A stretch of DNA of 32,370 nucleotides from Gp1-AA122 sp035631655 (GTDB lineage Bacteria > Acidobacteriota > Terriglobia > Terriglobales > Acidobacteriaceae): NCBI GenBank assembly GCA_035631655.1, contig DASQIH010000081.1, forward strand, positions 1-32,370, written 5' to 3'. Made by a program: the position numbers and the translations under genes. Shown piece by piece: positions 14,767 to 23,688 of this stretch; position 1 is the stretch's first letter; each line of letters opens with the position of its first letter. The notes below the pieces were generated by a model. The model had not been told where the DNA came from. It worked only from the letters and a program-made list of their open reading frames with translations, and did not search any database.

Positions 14767-16257
14767 TCACCCGGCAAAATCTTTCGCGAATTCCACCAGC
14801 GACCGCACCGCAATTCCCGACGGACCTTTGGCGATCCATGGCTTGTTGTCTTCCATCCACGCGGTGCCGGCAATATCCAGATGGAGCCAAGGAGTGTCTT
14901 CGGCAAATTCTTTCAAGAACATGGCCGCGGTCACCGCTCCCCCCCAGCGTCCCCCGGAGTTAACGATGTCGGCAATATTCGACCGGATCACCTCTTTGTA
15001 TTCTTCGTCCAACGGCAAGCGCCACATTTTTTCTCCGGCTTTATCCAGCGCCCGGGTGAAGCGTTCGTACATCTGGTCATCATTGGCGAAAACCCCAGCG
15101 TTCACGTAACCCAGTGCCACAACGCAGGCGCCGGTGAGGGTCGCCGCATCGATAAGATGTGTGCAACCGAGTTGACGGGCATAGTAGAGTCCGTCCGCCA
15201 ACACGAGCCTGCCCTCGGCATCGGTGTTTATGATTTCGATCGACTTGCCCGACATGGCAATCTGCACGTCGCCGGGCTTCTGAGCATGACCGGAAGGCAT
15301 GTTCTCGGTGGCACACACGATTCCGATCACTTTCACCTTGGGCTTGAGTAGGGCGATGGCCCGCATGCTGCCAATCATGGCCGCGCCGCCAGCCATGTCG
15401 TATTTCATTTTTTCCATACCGTCGGCGGGTTTGATCGAGATGCCTCCCGTATCGAAGGTAATGCCTTTGCCGACGAGTCCTAGGACAGGTTCATCCGGTG
15501 CACCTGCCGGTTCATAGCGCATCACAATCAGCGCTGGCGGCTCGTCGGAGCCTTGCGCCACACTCCAAAAAGCCCCCATCTTCAGCTCTTTGATTTTGTC
15601 TGCGCCATAGACTTCGCACGTGATCCCAACTTCCGCAGCCATTTTGCGCGCATGTTCCGCCAAGATAGTAGGGGTCATCCGATTGCTGGGCTCGTTGACC
15701 AGTTGGCGAGTGAAATTCTGCGATTCTCCTATGATTCGTGCTTCATCGACCGCCTGCTGAAGTTTCCCTTGATCTCCGCGCATAACCACAGTCATCGCAT
15801 CGATCTTCTGGTCCTTGCGATCGCTTTTATAGGTGTCGGGATCGAAGTTCCCGACGAACGCGCCTTCTACCACCGCCTTGACGGCTTCGTCCGCTTTTAG
15901 ATTGTTCTCCGGCAGGGAAAACGCAAAGCTGCGAACGCTCTTCGATTTCAGCGAACGCACCGCAGCCCCCGCCACCCGGCGAAGTTCGAAGGCAGAGAAG
16001 TCTCTGGCCTTCCCACCTCCCAATATCAGCAAGCGCTTGGCTTTTAACTTCCCGGGATTGTGCACCAGTGTAGTTTCGAAAATCTTGCCACTGACCTCGC
16101 CAGACGATAAGACGCCGGCAGCGGCCGCCTTCACCGCTTCGTCGGTCGTTTCGAGCGTCACCCGGGTTTTTTCCTTTTCCCCGCGGTCGAGGGCAACCAC
16201 AACCAGACATTCCGTTTGAACTTCGGCAGGAAGAGAGAAAGAAAGATTAGTTTTCAT
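14767..16257 (-). CDS. pepA: Leucyl aminopeptidase (M17 family)
   Basis: A 496-residue M17 metallo-aminopeptidase, a hexameric cytosolic two-metal enzyme that removes N-terminal residues from peptides; PepA of E. coli also binds DNA. The N-terminal macro-like domain covers about residues 1-165. The catalytic domain shows GLVGKGITFDTGGISIKP (metal-binding Lys and Asp), KYDMAGGAAM and the family signature NTDAEGRLVLADGL, followed by LIDAATLTGACVVALG and WRLPLDEEYKEVIRSNIADIVN. I chose the ATG at 16257 (MKTNLSFSLPAEVQ). The frame stays open upstream to 16434, but that stretch is Arg/Pro-rich, overlaps smpB and does not look like the family. It lies 67 bp after smpB. Confidence 0.95.
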   Translation of the reverse strand: MKTNLSFSLPAEVQTECLVVVALDRGEKEKTRVTLETTDEAVKAAAAGVLSSGEVSGKIFETTLVHNPGKLKAKRLLILGGGKARDFSAFELRRVAGAAVRSLKSKSVRSFAFSLPENNLKADEAVKAVVEGAFVGNFDPDTYKSDRKDQKIDAMTVVMRGDQGKLQQAVDEARIIGESQNFTRQLVNEPSNRMTPTILAEHARKMAAEVGITCEVYGADKIKELKMGAFWSVAQGSDEPPALIVMRYEPAGAPDEPVLGLVGKGITFDTGGISIKPADGMEKMKYDMAGGAAMIGSMRAIALLKPKVKVIGIVCATENMPSGHAQKPGDVQIAMSGKSIEIINTDAEGRLVLADGLYYARQLGCTHLIDAATLTGACVVALGYVNAGVFANDDQMYERFTRALDKAGEKMWRLPLDEEYKEVIRSNIADIVNSGGRWGGAVTAAMFLKEFAEDTPWLHLDIAGTAWMEDNKPWIAKGPSGIAVRSLVEFAKDFAG

Positions 16258-16324
16258 ATTTCGGCAACTAGTATCGCGGCCCGGCAGGGAAATACGCAAG
16301 CCGGAGCAGTAGCCGCGCGGGGGG

Positions 16325-16855
16325 CTATCTCCCTTTGCGGCTACGGGCGACGGCCTCGCGCGCTTCGCGGTCGGCGGTCTTCCGCCGTTCCGTTTCGCGC
16401 TTGTCCCATAACTGCTTCCCCTTGGCGAGAGCAAGTTCCACCTTCACTCGTCCGTTCTTGAAATACATCCGGGTGGGGATAAGGGTGAGGCCGCGCTGCT
16501 GGGTTTTGCCAATCATTCTGCGGAGTTCTTCCTTATGGACGAGGAGCTTACGCGTGCGCAGAGGAGCGTGATTGAAAATGTTGCCGTGCTCATAGGGTCC
16601 GATATGGCAGTTCAATAACCAGAGTTCGCCATCCTTGATGAGCCCGTAGGCGTCTTTAAGGTTAGCCCGCCCGGCGCGCACCGATTTGACCTCGGTCCCC
16701 GTCAGCACGATGCCCGTCTCAAATTTTTCCAGCAAGAAATAGTTATGAGCAGCGATCCTATTGACGGAGGCATCGCGCTGGCCCGCCGCGGTGGGATCCC
16801 GTCGCGGATTTTTCTCCGGATTCGGGCGGGTCTGCTGTGCGGGCTGGCGGGCCAT
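16325..16855 (-). CDS. smpB: SsrA-binding protein SmpB
   Basis: A 176-residue partner of tmRNA in trans-translation, which frees stalled ribosomes. The OB-fold core is complete: RIAAHNYFLLEKFETGIVLTGTEVKSVRAGRANLKDAY, LLNCHIGPYEHGNIFNHAPLRTRKLLVHKEEL, and TLIPTRMYFKNGRVKVELALAKGKQLWDKRE. A basic C-terminal tail (RETERRKTADREAREAVARSRKGR) folds as a helix in the mRNA channel. It has about 28 extra N-terminal residues rich in Pro/Gln/Arg compared with the common 150-160 residue form, so the true start could be a little downstream. No ssrA gene was recognised in the window. It is divergent from the secretin operon. Confidence 0.95.
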   Translation of the reverse strand: MARQPAQQTRPNPEKNPRRDPTAAGQRDASVNRIAAHNYFLLEKFETGIVLTGTEVKSVRAGRANLKDAYGLIKDGELWLLNCHIGPYEHGNIFNHAPLRTRKLLVHKEELRRMIGKTQQRGLTLIPTRMYFKNGRVKVELALAKGKQLWDKRETERRKTADREAREAVARSRKGR

Positions 16856-16967
16856 AGGCTAGCTGGAAACTTATCACAACGGCGCGAGCGGGGAGGGTTT
16901 CGCAGAGGACTACGACCAACGAGTGCAAATGCCACCACAACAGTCACTTCGGCGAGCTAAGTCGCGA

Positions 16968-16976
16968 TGCTATAAT
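16968..16976 (+). promoter_or_regulatory. Extended -10 promoter of the secretin-pseudopilin operon
   Basis: TGCTATAAT (16968-16976) is a perfect extended -10 element in the smpB-secretin divergent gap. No good -35 box is seen 16-18 bases upstream. The expected start near 16983 gives a leader of about 80 bases to the ATG at 17063. Confidence 0.62.
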
Positions 16977-17062
16977 CAGCCGCTGTTTACAATCAGCAGG
17001 ATTATCTTCAAAACCTCAAGCACTAGTGTGCTCTGGGGAAGACTGTGTAACGAGGAAAAGAG

Positions 17063-19402
17063 ATGAGACGTTCGATCCGCCCGGCGGCATTGATGGCCTT
17101 GCTCGTCGTGCTCATGACTATGCCAGCCGCCGCTGACAAGTCCAAATCCCTCTACAACAAAGGGAGAGATGCCGAGGCCCGCCAAAACTATGAGTCCGCC
17201 TACGACTTCTACAAAGAGGCCTATGATCTCAAACCGAAAGATGTCCGGTACCGTGCGGCCTATGAGCGGATTCGGTTCCTGGCGGGGGCTTCGCACGTGC
17301 ATCGCGGACAGTTGCTGCGCGACGCAGGCAAGCTCGACGAGGCTTTGGCGGAGTTTCAGAAGGCGGCTGAGATCGACCCCTCAAGTTTCATAGCCCAACA
17401 GGAGATCCGGCGCACTCAGAGAATGATTGAGAGCGCCAAAGGCACCACGCCGCAAGCCGCCAAAGGCGTATCGGGGTCCCTTAAGAAGATCATGGAAGCC
17501 GGCGGTCCGGTCGAGCTGGCGCCTATCTCCAATGTTCCTATCACCTTGAAACTCACCGAAGATACCAAGGTGATTTACGACACGGTAGGCAAGCTGGCCG
17601 GCATCAACGTGCTGTTTGATCCTGACTACACTTCACGGCGCGTACGTATCGAACTGAATGGGGTCACCTTGAACGAAGCGCTGGAGATCGTGGCCTTGGA
17701 GTCAAAAACATTCTGGCGGCCCGTCACGCCCAACACGATTTTCATTGCCTCCGACACCCCGGCCAAGCGAAAAGAAATTGATCAGAACGTCATCAAGACT
17801 TTTTATCTTTCCAATGTTTCTACGCCCCAGGAGCTCCAGGATTTGGTAAATGCCATGCGACAGATCCTGGAGATAGCCCGTATTCAACAGTTGCCCACCC
17901 AGAATGCCATCGTCGTGCGCGCAACCCCCGATCAGATTGCGCTGGCCAGCAAGCTGATCGACGATCTGGACAAGTCAAAGCCGGAAGTGATCGTGGAAGT
18001 GGCTATAATGCAGGTGAACCGCAACAAGCTATATAACCTTGGCGTTAACCCGCCCACCGGCACGACGATTACACTCCAGCCGAATGCGACCACTACGACG
18101 ACCACGGGCGGTACCACCACGACACCGATCAGTTCCGGCGGTGGACTCAACTTAAACCGCTTGGGCAATCTGAACGCCACAGATTTCACTATAACCATTT
18201 CATCGGCGACCGTGACTACGTTGTTCAGCAATAGCGACAGCAAGCTCCTTCAGAATCCACAGATTCGCGCAGTGGACGGCCAAAAAGCTTCGCTCAAGAT
18301 CGGCCAACGCGTTCCGGTGGCTACGGGGTCCTTTCAGCCTGGCATCGGCGGCGTCGGTATCAACCCCCTGGTCAATACTCAGTTTCAATACCTGGATGTG
18401 GGTGTGAATATCGACATTACCCCACACGTGCACGCCACACGTGAGGTGACCCTGAAATTGTCCATGGACATTTCTGCGGTCGATTCGTTCCAGAACATCG
18501 GCGGCATTAGCCAACCCGTCATCGGGCAGCGCAAAATTGAGCACGAACTCCGGCTTAAGGAAGGCGAAGTCAGCCTCCTGGGCGGAATGTTTGAGAACCA
18601 GGACACCAAGTCGCTAAGCGGTCTTCCCGGCCTCTCGCAGATTCCCTTCTTGAAATACCTGTTCTCGACAACCAACACAGAGCACAGAGAGAACGAGCTC
18701 GTGTTCGTGGTTATTCCGCACATCATACGCGGCCAGGAACTCAGCGAGTTGAACGAACGGGCCATTGATGTGGGTACTGCCAATTCCATCGAGCTGCGGC
18801 AAGTCAGCCGGCCAGCGCAGCCCGCACCGGCTCCACCCCAGTCGAATCCTCCAGCAGCAACGTCTCCTGTGCAGCAGCAAGCGCCGCCGCCGCAGCCCTT
18901 GGTGAATGCGCCGGCTCAGCCTCAATCTTCTGCGCCAACTGCTCCGCAGACTGGTGGCGCGAATTTGCAGCCGGCAACGGCACCTGCTACGGCAGCCTTC
19001 ATGTTTGACCCCGGCACGATCAAGGCTGCGCCGGGCTCCACCTTTGCCGTAAATGTCATGCTTTCGGGGGCACAAAATGTCTATTCCGTTCCCGTACAAA
19101 TCAACTACGATCCCAACAAGCTGCAGGTGATCAACGTCTCCAATGGGGGTTTGCTATCACAAGATGGCCAGGCAGTGGCTCTGGTTCACCGCGACGACAA
19201 CACTGCCGGCATTTTGCAGGTGACCGCGACACGTCCCCCAGGCTCGGGTGGTATCTCGGGCCAAGGCGTTGTGATTACTCTGACGTTTATGGCAAAAGCC
19301 GGCGGCCAGTCGACACTCTCCATCACCCGCGGTGGTGCGCGGGATGCGGGAATGCAAGCCATCCCAGTTTCGGGTGCACAAGCCCTGGTGAATGTCCAAT
19401 AA
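17063..19402 (+). CDS. Secretin (GspD/PilQ-like) with N-terminal TPRs and C-terminal cohesin-like domain
   Basis: A 779-residue outer-membrane secretin of a type II secretion or type IV pilus-like system. In order: a signal peptide (to about residue 25, PAAA-DK); TPR repeats (about 27-130: AEARQNYESAYDFYKEAYDLKP, AGKLDEALAEFQKAAEIDP); N-domains (about 155-320); the secretin barrel domain (about 330-555, with IGQRVPVATG, VGVNIDITPHV and the closing GLPGLSQIPFLKYLF...ENELVFVVIPHII); a Pro/Gln/Ala linker (about 583-645); and a cohesin-like beta domain (about 646-779: FMFDPGTIKAAPGSTFAVNV, VYSVPVQINYDPNKLQVI). A Thr-rich stretch sits near residues 345-355. GAGGA (17052-17056) is six bases before the ATG. 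Two pseudopilins follow at once. Confidence 0.93.
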   Translation: MRRSIRPAALMALLVVLMTMPAAADKSKSLYNKGRDAEARQNYESAYDFYKEAYDLKPKDVRYRAAYERIRFLAGASHVHRGQLLRDAGKLDEALAEFQKAAEIDPSSFIAQQEIRRTQRMIESAKGTTPQAAKGVSGSLKKIMEAGGPVELAPISNVPITLKLTEDTKVIYDTVGKLAGINVLFDPDYTSRRVRIELNGVTLNEALEIVALESKTFWRPVTPNTIFIASDTPAKRKEIDQNVIKTFYLSNVSTPQELQDLVNAMRQILEIARIQQLPTQNAIVVRATPDQIALASKLIDDLDKSKPEVIVEVAIMQVNRNKLYNLGVNPPTGTTITLQPNATTTTTTGGTTTTPISSGGGLNLNRLGNLNATDFTITISSATVTTLFSNSDSKLLQNPQIRAVDGQKASLKIGQRVPVATGSFQPGIGGVGINPLVNTQFQYLDVGVNIDITPHVHATREVTLKLSMDISAVDSFQNIGGISQPVIGQRKIEHELRLKEGEVSLLGGMFENQDTKSLSGLPGLSQIPFLKYLFSTTNTEHRENELVFVVIPHIIRGQELSELNERAIDVGTANSIELRQVSRPAQPAPAPPQSNPPAATSPVQQQAPPPQPLVNAPAQPQSSAPTAPQTGGANLQPATAPATAAFMFDPGTIKAAPGSTFAVNVMLSGAQNVYSVPVQINYDPNKLQVINVSNGGLLSQDGQAVALVHRDDNTAGILQVTATRPPGSGGISGQGVVITLTFMAKAGGQSTLSITRGGARDAGMQAIPVSGAQALVNVQ

Positions 19403-19429
19403 GTGCATCTGACCGGGTAAAATAGTTCT

Positions 19430-19924
19430 ATGCAGTCAGTAGTTCGCAGAGCAACACATGACCGGGGAATCCCACGCTTTGGAAGGGCGCAAGGCTTCAC
19501 GCTCATCGAATTGATCGTGGCCACCGCCATCTTGGCGATTCTCACCAGCATGGCGCTGCCGCTGGCACGCCTCACGATCAAGCGCGAGAGGGAAAAGGAA
19601 TTGCGCTATGACTTGTGGCAGATGCGCGACGCCATCGATCGCTACAAAGACGCAGCCGATCGGGGCGCTTTCCAGATTAAGGTTGGAAGTCAGGGCTATC
19701 CTCCTGATCTAGACACCCTGGTAAATGGCGTCGATGTTGCCGGCAAGAAAATACGCTTCCTGCGCAGGATTCCCGTCGATCCCATGACAGGCAAGGCGGA
19801 GTGGGGTTTACGTTCCATGCAGGATGATCCTGATTCGGACTCCTGGGGTGGGGATGACGTTTTCGACGTGTATAGCAAGTCAGAAGGCACGGCGCTGGAC
19901 GGGACTAAGTACAAGGAATGGTGA
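19430..19924 (+). CDS. Type II secretion/pilus pseudopilin (GspG-like) 1
   Basis: A 164-residue prepilin-like protein. A 22-residue basic leader ends in AQG and is followed by the class III cleavage/methylation motif FTLIELIVA with Glu at +5, then a hydrophobic helix (TAILAILTSMALPLARLTI). The rest resembles GspG: REKELRYDLWQMRDAIDRYKD, GYPPDLDTLV, LRRIPVDPMTG and a C-terminal region with paired Asp residues (DDPDSDSWGGDDVFDV) like the calcium site of GspG. It would be processed by a prepilin peptidase (not in the window) and assemble into a pseudopilus working with the secretin 27 bp upstream. Its end overlaps the next pseudopilin by 7 bases. Confidence 0.92.
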   Translation: MQSVVRRATHDRGIPRFGRAQGFTLIELIVATAILAILTSMALPLARLTIKREREKELRYDLWQMRDAIDRYKDAADRGAFQIKVGSQGYPPDLDTLVNGVDVAGKKIRFLRRIPVDPMTGKAEWGLRSMQDDPDSDSWGGDDVFDVYSKSEGTALDGTKYKEW

Positions 19925-20325
19925 GAAGGTTCAAAATCGGGCAGAGCCGGGGCTTCACTTTAATCGAGCTGATGATCGTGATTAGCTTGCTGCTGATCCT
20001 GATTTCGGTTGCGATTCCCGTCTACAACCAGTCGATCCTGCGCGCCAAGGAATCGGTACTGAAGCAGGACCTGTTTACCTTACGGCAGGTCATCGATCAG
20101 TACACGCTGGACAAACAGCGCGCCCCGCAATCGCTGCAAGACCTGGTGGCTGCCGGCTATTTAAAGCAAATCCCTGTGGACCCATTTACCTTCCGCAACG
20201 ACACCTGGGCCGTAGCGCAGGAAGACATCACGCAAAGCCCGGAGCAGACCGAACCGGGAATTTCCGACGTGCACAGCGGCTCGAATCTGACGGGAAGCGA
20301 CGGCACGGCGTATTCCTCGTGGTGA
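19918..20325 (+). CDS. Type II secretion/pilus pseudopilin (GspG-like) 2
   Basis: A 135-residue prepilin-like protein. A 12-residue leader ends RG, then FTLIELMIVISLLLILISVAIP with Glu at +5. The soluble part (KESVLKQDLFTLRQVIDQYTLDKQRAPQSLQDLVAAGYLKQIPVDPFT) is the usual GspG/PilE-like core. Its ATG (19918) overlaps the stop of the previous pseudopilin by 7 bases, and AAGGA (19913-19917) adjoins it; GTG at 19921 is an alternative start. The overlap indicates translational coupling. A stem-loop with a short T-run follows at 20364-20390. Confidence 0.9.
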   Translation: MVRRFKIGQSRGFTLIELMIVISLLLILISVAIPVYNQSILRAKESVLKQDLFTLRQVIDQYTLDKQRAPQSLQDLVAAGYLKQIPVDPFTFRNDTWAVAQEDITQSPEQTEPGISDVHSGSNLTGSDGTAYSSW

Positions 20326-20342
20326 GCTGTTCAGCCCATCTT

Positions 20343-20431
20343 GGGGGCGGGTCTCCGACGCGCCCAGTCTGACCGCAGACTGGCTTTCTTCCGTGGTTAC
20401 GAATTGGGAAGGGTGGGTCGAAGACCCGTCC
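20343..20431. repeat. BIME-like element: inverted palindromic units flanking a central hairpin
   Basis: The left unit (20343-20365, GGGCGGGTCTCCGACGCGCCC) and the right unit, read on the minus strand (20431-20411, GGGACGGGTCTTCGACCCACCC), are similar sequences in opposite orientation. The terminator-like hairpin 20364-20390 lies between them. A third related unit is at 8396-8419. This is the layout of bacterial interspersed mosaic elements. Confidence 0.45.
20364..20390 (+). terminator. Candidate terminator of the secretin-pseudopilin operon
   Basis: Arms CCAGTCTG (20364-20371) and CAGACTGG (20376-20383) pair perfectly around ACCG, followed by CTTTCTT. The stem is only 8 bp and the T-run is interrupted, so the efficiency is uncertain. 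The position, 38 bases after the last pseudopilin stop, fits. Confidence 0.5.
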
Positions 20432-20489
20432 CACACTGTCTCCTGTCTCATAATTGCTTGCGGCCGCCGATAAGCACTACCATTAACTC

Positions 20490-22163
20490 ATGCCGGTAGA
20501 CACTGAAATTACCCCGACTCACGGCATCCGTGCGCCGCGCGGCTCGAGCATCTCCTGCAAGGGCTGGCAGCAGGAAGCGGCCATGCGCATGCTCATGAAC
20601 AACCTCGACGAGGAGGTAGGCGAACGTCCGCAAGACCTGGTCGTCTACGGCGGAACGGGGAAAGCCGCCCGCAATTGGGAGTGCTATCACGCGATCGTCG
20701 CTTCCCTAAAGTCGTTGGAGAACGACGAGACTTTGCTGGTCCAATCGGGCAAGCCGGTGGGCATCTTCAAAACGCATAATCACGCCCCGCGCGTGCTGAT
20801 TGCCAACTCCAACCTGGTGGGTCACTGGTCGAACTGGGACAAGTTCAATGAACTGGAACGCGCCGGCTTGATGATGTACGGGCAAATGACCGCAGGCTCG
20901 TGGATCTACATAGGCTCGCAGGGAATCATCCAGGGAACGTTCGAGACCTTCTCGGCTGCCGGCGGGAAGCATTTCGGCGGCAACCTGGAAGGTAAGCTAA
21001 TCGTTTCCGGCGGCATGGGAGGCATGGGCGGAGCCCAGCCTCTCGCGGCTACCATGACGGGCGCGGCGTTTCTGGGAATTGACGTTGATCCGGAGCGCAT
21101 CAAGAAGCGCCTGAAGACCGGCTACTGCGACTTCATGGTCAACACGCTCGACGAGGCACTGCGCATCCTGAAGAACGCGGTCCGCAAGAAAGAGAACATC
21201 TCGGTCGGCTTGATAGGCAATTGCGCCGACATCATTCCCGAGTTGGCGGAACGTGGCGTTGTGCCCGACATACTCACCGACCAGACCTCCGCCCACGATC
21301 CCCTGAATGGATACGTGCCTAACGGCATGACCCTGGAGCAAGCACTGGAATTGAGGAAACGCGATCCCAATGCCTACCAGGAGAAGTCACTGGACGCGAT
21401 CGCGCGTCACGTAGAAGGCATGCTGCGGCTTCAGGAAATGGGCGCCGTGACTTTCGATTACGGCAACAATATCCGTACCTTCGCCTTCCAGCGTGGTGTC
21501 AAGAATGCCTACGATTTCCCGGGCTTTGTTCCGGCCTTTATCCGTCCCCTGTTTTGCGAAGGACGAGGTCCGTTCCGGTGGGTAGCCTTATCCGGCGAGG
21601 CATCGGACATTCACATGACGGACGACCTGGTGCTGCGGCTGTTCCCCGACAACCGAATTCTGAAGCGGTGGATCGATCTGGCGCGCAAGCGGATTAAGTT
21701 CCAGGGCCTGCCGGCGCGAATCTGTTGGCTGGGATACGGCGAGCGCGCACAATTCGGACTCGCCATGAACGAGCTCGTGAAAAAAGGCGAGATCAAGGCG
21801 CCGATTGTGATTGGTCGCGACCACCTGGATTGCGGCTCAGTAGCATCGCCGTTCCGCGAGACGGAATCCATGCAGGACGGTAGCGATGCCGTAGCCGACT
21901 GGCCGCTGCTGAATGCTCTCCTCAATACCGCCGCCGGCGCATCCTGGGTTTCGATTCACAACGGCGGCGGCGTTGGAATCGGCTACTCGCTGCATGCCGG
22001 GCAGGTAACAGTCGCCGACGGCACTGAAATGATGGCGAAGCGTATCGAGCGCGTCCTGACAACCGATCCGGGGATGGGCATTATCCGCCACGCCGATGCA
22101 GGTTATCCAGATGCGGTTGCCTTTGCGGAGAACCGGGGCGTGAAGCTGCCAATGAGAAAATAG
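20490..22163 (+). CDS. hutU: Urocanate hydratase
   Basis: A 557-residue urocanase, the second step of histidine degradation: urocanate to 4-imidazolone-5-propionate, using tightly bound NAD+ as an electrophile. The Rossmann-like NAD region shows KLIVSGGMGGMGGAQPLAATMTGA. The catalytic Cys lies in GLPARICWLGYGER (about residue 411), and the C-terminal block IHNGGGVGIGYSLHAGQV is intact. The length matches the family. The next gene, hutI, 111 bp downstream on the same strand, takes the product, so the pair forms a partial hut operon; hutH and a formiminoglutamate hydrolase are not in the window. No strong Shine-Dalgarno or promoter was found before the ATG. Confidence 0.97.
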   Translation: MPVDTEITPTHGIRAPRGSSISCKGWQQEAAMRMLMNNLDEEVGERPQDLVVYGGTGKAARNWECYHAIVASLKSLENDETLLVQSGKPVGIFKTHNHAPRVLIANSNLVGHWSNWDKFNELERAGLMMYGQMTAGSWIYIGSQGIIQGTFETFSAAGGKHFGGNLEGKLIVSGGMGGMGGAQPLAATMTGAAFLGIDVDPERIKKRLKTGYCDFMVNTLDEALRILKNAVRKKENISVGLIGNCADIIPELAERGVVPDILTDQTSAHDPLNGYVPNGMTLEQALELRKRDPNAYQEKSLDAIARHVEGMLRLQEMGAVTFDYGNNIRTFAFQRGVKNAYDFPGFVPAFIRPLFCEGRGPFRWVALSGEASDIHMTDDLVLRLFPDNRILKRWIDLARKRIKFQGLPARICWLGYGERAQFGLAMNELVKKGEIKAPIVIGRDHLDCGSVASPFRETESMQDGSDAVADWPLLNALLNTAAGASWVSIHNGGGVGIGYSLHAGQVTVADGTEMMAKRIERVLTTDPGMGIIRHADAGYPDAVAFAENRGVKLPMRK

Positions 22164-22194
22164 TATTGGGCCCTGAGTTTTGAGCGCGGCCCTG

Positions 22195-22211
22195 GACAAT
22201 AGGCTATTGTC
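22195..22211. promoter_or_regulatory. Perfect 17-base palindrome between hutU and hutI
   Basis: GACAATAG-G-CTATTGTC has perfect 8-base arms around one central base. It lies 32 bases after the hutU stop and about 63 bases before hutI. It could be a DNA-binding site for a dimeric regulator or, in RNA, a 7-bp triloop hairpin between the cistrons. Confidence 0.4.
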
Positions 22212-22274
22212 ACGCGCAGCCTCAAAGGGGCGGCATTGAAAGCCTGGCACAGAAGCCCTGGGAAAGCTAGATAA

Positions 22275-23600
22275 ATGAGATCCAAGTCCCAGCGGGACGC
22301 CACAAAAGAAAAGCTTCGATCGACCGGAGACAAACCCCTTCTTCTGGCCAACATCCGCCAACTGCTGACCTTGAGTTCTTCCTCGCCTACCACCGGCCCA
22401 CGGCGAGGTCCGGAACTCAAAGAACTCGGCATTGTCAAAGAAGCTGCTGTGCTTTGTGTCGGCGGAAAAATTGTCTCGGTGGGCACCACCAAAGATGCCC
22501 TGCGCGATCCCTGGCTGAAGAAAAACCGTAACAAGATTACAGAAATCGACTGCTCCAAACGTGTCGTCCTGCCAGGCTTCGTCGATCCCCATACCCATCC
22601 GGTCTTTATCAGCCCGCGTCTACACGATTTCGAAAAGCGCATCTTGGGAGCCACCTACGAAGAGATTGCGAGTGCCGGAGGTGGAATTCGCTCCAGCGTC
22701 GAAGGCGTGCGCAAAGCCACCAGGACGGAACTCGCTGGCCAAGTCGTTTCCGCCCTCAACGAGATGGCCGGGCAGGGTACGACTACTATCGAAGCGAAGT
22801 CGGGCTATGGATTGAACTTGGAATCGGAGTTGAAGTCCCTACAGGCGATTCATCAAGCCGCCTCGCTGTGGCCCGGAACTGTAGTGGCAACCTTTTTGGG
22901 CGCGCATGTCGTGCCACAGGAGTACCGGAGCTGCTCACAAAAATACGTCGAGCTCGTCTGTAAGAAGATGATTCCCGAAGTCGCCGGGCGGAACCTGGCC
23001 GCCTTCGTCGACGTATTCACGGATCGGGGTGGGTTTACGGTCGAGGATACGGAAAGGATTTTCGAGGCCGCAACAAAACAAGGCCTATATGTCAGAGCAC
23101 ATGTTTGTCAATTGACCGAATGCGTCCTATGGCCGCTGTTGCAATATCACCCGGCGTCCTTTGACCACATGGATCACGTGATGGAGGAAGACATCCCGCA
23201 ACTCGCCAAGCAGGACACGCTCGCGACCCTGCTTCCCGGAGCCAATTATTTTCTGGGATTGGACAAGTTTCCTCCCGCGCGCAAGCTGATCGATGCTGGG
23301 GTGCCCGTAGCCTTGGCCACCGATTTCAACCCGGGCAGTTCGCCAACCGCCAGCATGCCTTTTGTGCTTTCACTGGCATGTACGCAAATGAGGATGTCGC
23401 CGGCCGAGGCGATTGCGGCCGCAACCATCAACGGAGCCCACGCGCTCCGTCTCGCCGCTCGAAAGGGAACTATCGAGCCTGGGAAAGATGCAGACATCGC
23501 AGTCTTTGACGTGAAGGACTATCGCGAGATCTCTTACTGGTTCGCATCCAATCGCTGCGCTTTCACGATTCTTAATGGAACTGTGAGAGTAAATAGCTAA
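22275..23600 (+). CDS. hutI: Imidazolonepropionase
   Basis: A 441-residue amidohydrolase-fold enzyme that opens 4-imidazolone-5-propionate to N-formimino-L-glutamate, the third step of histidine degradation. Metal-binding His residues are in VVLPGFVDPHTHPVF. The EAKSGYGLNLESELK block, the His in GAHVVPQEY, RAHVCQLTE, and Asp in ALATDFNPGSSPTASMPF are all present, as is the composite-domain ending GTIEPGKDADIAVFDV. An N-terminal insertion (SSSSPTTGPRRGPELKELG) makes it slightly longer than typical HutI. No strong ribosome-binding site precedes the ATG at 22275. It follows hutU in the same direction. Confidence 0.95.
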   Translation: MRSKSQRDATKEKLRSTGDKPLLLANIRQLLTLSSSSPTTGPRRGPELKELGIVKEAAVLCVGGKIVSVGTTKDALRDPWLKKNRNKITEIDCSKRVVLPGFVDPHTHPVFISPRLHDFEKRILGATYEEIASAGGGIRSSVEGVRKATRTELAGQVVSALNEMAGQGTTTIEAKSGYGLNLESELKSLQAIHQAASLWPGTVVATFLGAHVVPQEYRSCSQKYVELVCKKMIPEVAGRNLAAFVDVFTDRGGFTVEDTERIFEAATKQGLYVRAHVCQLTECVLWPLLQYHPASFDHMDHVMEEDIPQLAKQDTLATLLPGANYFLGLDKFPPARKLIDAGVPVALATDFNPGSSPTASMPFVLSLACTQMRMSPAEAIAAATINGAHALRLAARKGTIEPGKDADIAVFDVKDYREISYWFASNRCAFTILNGTVRVNS

Positions 23601-23688
23601 CGGATGGCATTTAGGGGCAAGCATGCTGGGAATTCAGGGCATCTTGCGAAACCCTCCTCACAACAATGCGGTTCATCAAAGGAAGCCA

